A stretch of 9,821 nucleotides of DNA, from assembly GCA_964539615.1 (NCBI GenBank), contig CAZIJP010000099.1:1-9821 (forward strand), in the 5' to 3' direction. Source of the stretch: CAYRFE01 sp964539615. Lineage in GTDB: Bacteria > Macinerneyibacteriota > Macinerneyibacteria > Macinerneyibacteriales > CAYRFE01. Within the stretch, counting starts at the first letter, position 1; each line of letters opens with the position of its first letter. Below, piece by piece: positions 6,001-9,821 of this stretch. The position numbers and the translations under genes were made by a program. The notes beneath the pieces are model-generated. The model did no database searches and had not been told where the DNA came from. It saw only the letters and a list, made by a program, of their open reading frames with translations.

Positions 6001-7413
6001 TCAAAAAAATCTGAGTAATTCTCTAACTACATCCCCGTCATTATAAGGCACTTCATAGCCGTCAAATATCTGCACGACCTCATGGCCTTTACCGGCAATA
6101 AGAATGATATCGCCTTCTTCGGCATACTGTAATGCGAAAGCTATTGCCTTTTTTCTGTCGGGTTCAACGGTATAATTCTTCCTCGTCATGCCGGTTTCCA
6201 CCTCGCGGCAAATGGTCTCGGGTTCTTCCGAATGGGGATCGTCGGATGTGATCACCGTGTGATCGCTGTATTTTTCCGAAATTGCCGCCATGATCGGGCG
6301 TTTTGTACGGTCACGATCGCCAGTGCAGCCGAATACCGTGATAAGCCGCTTCGTTGCTCGCGATGATAGTAATTCAAGCACTTTTTCAAGACTGTCGGGA
6401 GAATGTGCATAATCGACATAGACGGTTATTCCGCGCGCCGAAATTTTTTCAAGCCGTCCCGGTATACCGTTCATGCCGAAGCGGTAATTCATATCATCGA
6501 AGCCAAGTGTTTTCAGCATATACGCCGCAAGTACTGCGTTCTCGGCATTATACGGGCCGGGCATTCCGGTAGTGATCGCAAATCCGCAGCAATTGATAGT
6601 GGTAATATCCTTCGATTCGTGTACCGTGAAAGGATGAGCAGAGCCGTCACCATACCCGATCTTATCCATTTCCTGCAATTCATTGAACAATCGTTTACCA
6701 TAATTGTCATGGCAATTTATGATCGCAGTACCCTTGAGATGATCGGTGAATAACGTTTTTTTCACGTTAAAATATTCTTCCATTGTATGATGATAATCAA
6801 GATGATCATGGCTGAGATTGGTAAATCCCGCAACTGAATACGTGATGCCGTTGATCCTGAGTTGAGCAAGCGCATGTGACGATACTTCCATGATGCACAA
6901 CGAATGTCCGGTTTTGTATTTTTCATCCAACACTGCATACAGCGAAAAGACATCAGGTGTTGTATACAGGTTACGCACCGAATTACGGACCTTATCATAA
7001 ATACCTATCGTACCGATATAACATACCGCTTCTCCCCTAGATTGCAAATATTCGTATAGTAGAAACGCGGCCGTTGTTTTACCCTTTGTGCCGGTAATTC
7101 CGGCAAAGCGTATTTTTTTTTCGACACCGTTATAAAACTCGGACAAAGCTTCACGCTCAAAATCGGTCACGGAAGCAACCTTGACAGCCGGTATTCCTTC
7201 GGGCGGCTCAAGCGCGACAACGGCGCAAGCTCCCTTTTCCAGAGCGTCGGTAATGAACCGTGCACCGTCGTCATGAAATCCGCGTTTTGCGATGAAAAGA
7301 TATCCGGGTAAAACTTTGCGGGAATCATCGGTCAGTCCGGAAACGGACACTCCCAGATCACACGATGAAATGGAGATCACAGACGGTAACAATGAAATAT
7401 CATTTATTCGCAT
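6001..7413 (-). CDS. murE: UDP-N-acetylmuramoyl-L-Ala-D-Glu ligase (MurE; third-residue specificity uncertain)
   Basis: A 470-residue Mur ligase, near the usual MurE length. It adds the third amino acid to UDP-MurNAc-dipeptide with ATP, in the cytoplasm. Motifs in order: LTDDSRKVLPGYLFIA (27-42, MurE N-domain), P-loop GITGTKGKTT (105-114), YTTPD (150-154), EVSSHAL (176-182), HDHLDYH (202-208), the probable carbamylated Lys218, NAENAVLAA (289-297), GRLEKI (319-324), VDYAHSPDSLEKVL (333-346), FGCTGDRDRTKRP (361-373) and GKGHE (441-445). The acceptor motif is DDPHSEEP (391-398), where diaminopimelate-adding enzymes have DNPR. The Arg that contacts the diaminopimelate carboxylate is His394, so L-ornithine or L-lysine is plausible and the product should not be called diaminopimelate-specific. 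It is last in a minus-strand operon and overlaps the lipoprotein gene by 14 bases. It is not next to murF or mraY as in the usual dcw cluster. Confidence 0.94.
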   Translation of the reverse strand: MRINDISLLPSVISISSCDLGVSVSGLTDDSRKVLPGYLFIAKRGFHDDGARFITDALEKGACAVVALEPPEGIPAVKVASVTDFEREALSEFYNGVEKKIRFAGITGTKGKTTAAFLLYEYLQSRGEAVCYIGTIGIYDKVRNSVRNLYTTPDVFSLYAVLDEKYKTGHSLCIMEVSSHALAQLRINGITYSVAGFTNLSHDHLDYHHTMEEYFNVKKTLFTDHLKGTAIINCHDNYGKRLFNELQEMDKIGYGDGSAHPFTVHESKDITTINCCGFAITTGMPGPYNAENAVLAAYMLKTLGFDDMNYRFGMNGIPGRLEKISARGITVYVDYAHSPDSLEKVLELLSSRATKRLITVFGCTGDRDRTKRPIMAAISEKYSDHTVITSDDPHSEEPETICREVETGMTRKNYTVEPDRKKAIAFALQYAEEGDIILIAGKGHEVVQIFDGYEVPYNDGDVVRELLRFF

Positions 7414-8770
7414 GGGTTCCCAATTCTTTGCGTAAGATCTGCTTTGGTTCGTATTTTTCCGGAATAAACGATATCAGATCGGTAAGCAAAGAAATATATT
7501 CTTCCTGAGAAACATTTTTCTTGATAAGTTCGGCCGCTTTTATCGTTAAAAAAGTGCCGTTGCTTGACACGATATACGGATATCGTTGAAATACCTGCGT
7601 TATATATTTTGCGGCAAGATCTTTTTTGTGTTGCTCATAGTATAATTTAGATAAAAATAACAACGTCTCGCCCGCAAGCAAATCCGTGACAAGCGCTTCA
7701 TCCGATTCATTGGTAAGTTCCTTGCCGTGAAGTATTGATTTTGCCAAATACTCCGTAAGGTTTTCGGTCAGGGCCTGCACTTCTTGAATATGCAATGATT
7801 CGATATATTTTATCTTTTCAAGTGTAGCGATCATGAGATCGACATCGGAAAAACTGTTGGATCGAAGTGCGTTGATATTATCACGGAAATATTGCAAAGC
7901 ATCGGCATAATGTTTTTGATCAAGCGCGATACATCCGAGATAATAGCGGATCTTTGGAAAATATTCGGTAAAGATCATTTGGTTGAGCATTTCTTTTAAG
8001 TATATATTCGCCTGATCGGGTTGCTTTGCCTCACCGGTAGCTATTATATAAATACGTTCCAATGCCATATCGGCATAATCATGCCGTTCGCCTTCCTGTT
8101 TTGAAAGATAATACCCTGAATAGCGTAATACCGTTCTCATGTACTCCTGTACCGCAAACATATAGTTTTTCAAACGCTCTTGTGCATATCCGGAATTGAA
8201 CTGTGCTTCCGCAGACACATTGCCTGATACATTATCGAGCACATACCGCTCTTCGGCATATTTTGCATAACTTTGTAAAATTCGATTATACTCTCCTGCA
8301 GCCACGGCAAGCTGGTCGGAATAAAAATCCAGCGTCATGGCATAATACAAATGGGCTATGGGAGCTATATGATACGTATACCCGAATTTATTACTTTCGG
8401 GCGATATCATACCTTCAGGATATTGAGTATAGACCTTTTTAAAAAGATCCGCCGCCTGTTGATAACTACCGGTCTCATAATATAATTTCCCTGATAAGAA
8501 CAATGCGTCATCAGCATACCTCGATGTCGGGTACTTGTCTGCCACTTTGATAAGTTTTTCAGCAATTGCCTGGGCATCATCGGCGTTTATGGTCGTTTGT
8601 TTGATAAGCTCTTGATATTTAACGATATAATACCGTGCATACGGAACAATATCATTACTGTCGATAAGCTCCGGCACAATCTCGGTATTTTTCCCGATAT
8701 CCTTTTTCCCAAACAATCCGTCGCATCCGGCAAAAACAACAAGTAACAAAACTATCAAAAGATATCTCAT
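7400..8770 (-). CDS. TPR-repeat lipoprotein
   Basis: A 456-residue lipoprotein. Residues 1-15 form a short lipoprotein signal (MRYLLIVLLLVVFAG) with lipobox VFAG before Cys16, so it should be lipidated and envelope-anchored. The rest is helical with TPR-like repeats: SRYADDALFLSGKLYYETGSYQQAADLFKKVYTQYP pattern near 79-114, then AQFNSGYAQERLKNYMFAVQEYMRTVL, IRYYLGCIALDQKHYADALQYFRDN, and LLFLSKLYYEQHKKDLAAKYITQVFQRYP near the C-terminus. The first repeat resembles BamD/YbgF-type envelope scaffolds, but the protein is about twice the length of BamD and I would not call it BamD. A likely role is protein-protein scaffolding in the envelope. The start is preceded by an AGGG-type site; the gene lies 26 bases after the LamG-like gene and its 3' end overlaps the murE start, which suggests co-expression with peptidoglycan synthesis. 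Confidence 0.85.
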   Translation of the reverse strand: MRYLLIVLLLVVFAGCDGLFGKKDIGKNTEIVPELIDSNDIVPYARYYIVKYQELIKQTTINADDAQAIAEKLIKVADKYPTSRYADDALFLSGKLYYETGSYQQAADLFKKVYTQYPEGMISPESNKFGYTYHIAPIAHLYYAMTLDFYSDQLAVAAGEYNRILQSYAKYAEERYVLDNVSGNVSAEAQFNSGYAQERLKNYMFAVQEYMRTVLRYSGYYLSKQEGERHDYADMALERIYIIATGEAKQPDQANIYLKEMLNQMIFTEYFPKIRYYLGCIALDQKHYADALQYFRDNINALRSNSFSDVDLMIATLEKIKYIESLHIQEVQALTENLTEYLAKSILHGKELTNESDEALVTDLLAGETLLFLSKLYYEQHKKDLAAKYITQVFQRYPYIVSSNGTFLTIKAAELIKKNVSQEEYISLLTDLISFIPEKYEPKQILRKELGTHANK

Positions 8771-8796
8771 ATGCCATCCCTATTATTCGGAAACTG

Positions 8797-9821
8797 TTAT
8801 TGTTCTCCAATCAACATGTTTCTGCTGACCTTGATCCTGCAGGCCGTCGGTTCAAACACATCGTCAACGCCATTAACCGTAATAATGATATTTTTCATAG
8901 CAGGGTCGGATTTATACTGAGCAAAGTATTTCGAAACGGAAAACTCCAAATCGTTTCCTTTGTAAACGTTGATCGGTTTGCCTTTACGGGGATCGACTTG
9001 AATGGTTATATACTTCAATGTGCCGGAAACGACCTCACAACGAAGCGCGTCATTTTCTTTAATGGATGATAACGGTATTTGTATGGATGAACCGCCCTTT
9101 TTACCCGAAACGCTACCTGATCCGGTACTGAAAGTGTATCCCAGATCGATTATCTTATTATTAATATATTTTTCAGTCGAACGGTATTTCTTCACCACAT
9201 CTTCAGGAGCAGCCGTTCGGATAGCTCCAATATCAGATTCCGATAACGCCGTTTTAAAAATATACAGATCATCAATAACCCCGACAAATGCTTCCGAAGG
9301 AAACTTTTCATCGGCAAAAAGAAATAACGATTTCAATTCTTTTTGATATGCTATCTCCGGATACGTCTCCTTTACGGAATCTTTGTAAACCGTAATGCCT
9401 TCGCCCGGGTTAAAAACGATAGCTATAAATTGCCATTGAGCATCTGTAACAGGCAATTTTGTTGAAATAAAGCGATCGCCGTTGGAAAAAGCCCACACGG
9501 AATTGTTCCGAAAAAAACTCCACCCGTTACTGCCTGAACCCGTAGAAAAAATAAATTGTCTTTGTTTCGTACCCCGTTCCGGCATGACCCACATCGCTAC
9601 GGTCAACCCTTTTGAACTTTTGCTTTGATTGACCACAAGCGGAGTTGCCACCAATTGTTCAATGGCATTTAAATACAAACCGCTTATCGTGTTGTTTCTT
9701 CCGGCAAGAAATTCCGGTTGTTTTTTCATTGTGAAAACAGACTTCCCGCTTATCTCATCAACTAATGTTTTATTGAAGAAAAATGCTTCCGTTAATACTG
9801 ATGGTGTCGGCGGTTTGTTGA
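8797..9821 (-). CDS. LamG/concanavalin-like domain protein, 5' end outside window
   Basis: The reading frame stays open from the TAA at 8797 to the last base, so the true start lies beyond the right edge; at least 340 residues are visible. An ATG at 9727-9729 is only an internal Met: the 30 codons before it (…PPTPSVLTEAFFFNKTLVDEISGK…) are the expected first strand of a LamG jellyroll (pattern AxxFN...DxSG). Further LamG marks are GLTVAMWVMPE (about 71-81), WQFIAIVFNPGEGITVYKD (129-147) and the closing GVIDDLYIFKTALSESDI (180-197). These domains bind carbohydrates or proteins and are usually exported. After about residue 210 comes a second region, rich in beta pattern, including a low-complexity Ser/Gly segment (STGSGSVSGKKGGSS) and ending NMLIGEQ. 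The Pro-rich beginning suggests a linker and more domains upstream. It is the first visible gene of the lipoprotein-murE operon. Confidence 0.82.
   Translation of the reverse strand, partial: NKPPTPSVLTEAFFFNKTLVDEISGKSVFTMKKQPEFLAGRNNTISGLYLNAIEQLVATPLVVNQSKSSKGLTVAMWVMPERGTKQRQFIFSTGSGSNGWSFFRNNSVWAFSNGDRFISTKLPVTDAQWQFIAIVFNPGEGITVYKDSVKETYPEIAYQKELKSLFLFADEKFPSEAFVGVIDDLYIFKTALSESDIGAIRTAAPEDVVKKYRSTEKYINNKIIDLGYTFSTGSGSVSGKKGGSSIQIPLSSIKENDALRCEVVSGTLKYITIQVDPRKGKPINVYKGNDLEFSVSKYFAQYKSDPAMKNIIITVNGVDDVFEPTACRIKVSRNMLIGEQ

Noticed and set aside
6403..6753. 116-residue plus frame opposite murE
   Set aside because: Antisense to conserved Mur ligase motifs.
7400..8770. BamD
   Set aside because: TPR and lipobox fit, but the protein is about twice BamD length and later repeats do not match the BamD layout I know.
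9729..9729. ATG at 9727-9729 as the start of the LamG-like gene
   Set aside because: The frame is open to the window edge and the upstream residues complete the LamG fold.

Overview
The window is ordinary protein-coding bacterial chromosome, moderately AT-rich, with short gaps and good Shine-Dalgarno sites. A lipobox protein, a signal-peptide protein and a UDP-MurNAc-tripeptide ligase point to a cell with peptidoglycan and probably an outer membrane. The MurE acceptor motif is DDPH rather than the diaminopimelate-type DNPR, so a lineage with ornithine or lysine in its peptidoglycan, such as some spirochaetes, is possible. That is a hint and not an assignment. I saw no tRNA, rRNA, CRISPR array, transposase or phage gene.

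Region 1 (1-4704, minus strand) is a six-gene surface-glycan operon. In transcription order it encodes a TPR-glycosyltransferase, a small two-helix membrane protein, a PLP sugar aminotransferase, a left-handed beta-helix acyltransferase, HisH and HisF. Gaps are 36, 31 and 4 bases, and the last two junctions are stop/start overlaps. The HisF has lost the catalytic Asp of the cyclase (Leu in its place) and has the sequence style of the AglZ/HisF2/WbuZ group. The HisH/HisF pair is therefore best read as the ammonia-producing and ammonia-channelling half of a sugar acetamidino-forming system, not histidine synthesis. The N-acetyl-sugar amidotransferase (WbpG/PseA type) that such pairs serve is not in the window. 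It would be expected just past base 1. Working model: the aminotransferase installs an amine on a nucleotide sugar, the acyltransferase may acetylate it, an amidotransferase with HisH/HisF converts an N-acetyl to an acetamidino group, and the glycosyltransferase transfers a sugar to its acceptor.

Region 2 (4705-5804) opens with a divergent promoter region carrying a good sigma70-type promoter on each strand. The plus strand then encodes a small membrane-anchored protein with an Sm-like beta domain, which has a second in-frame start with its own strong ribosome binding site, and a secreted protein of unknown function.

Region 3 (5805-6000) is a 196-base AT-rich gap between convergent genes, with no convincing gene and no strong terminator.

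Region 4 (6001-9821, minus strand) is a tight cell-envelope operon: a LamG-like protein whose start lies beyond the right edge, a TPR lipoprotein, and MurE, whose start overlaps the lipoprotein gene by 14 bases.

The points most worth checking are the acetamidino operon with its unexplained small membrane protein and mRNA hairpin, the MurE substrate motif with its unusual neighbours, and the dual-start small protein. Nothing here proves a new system.
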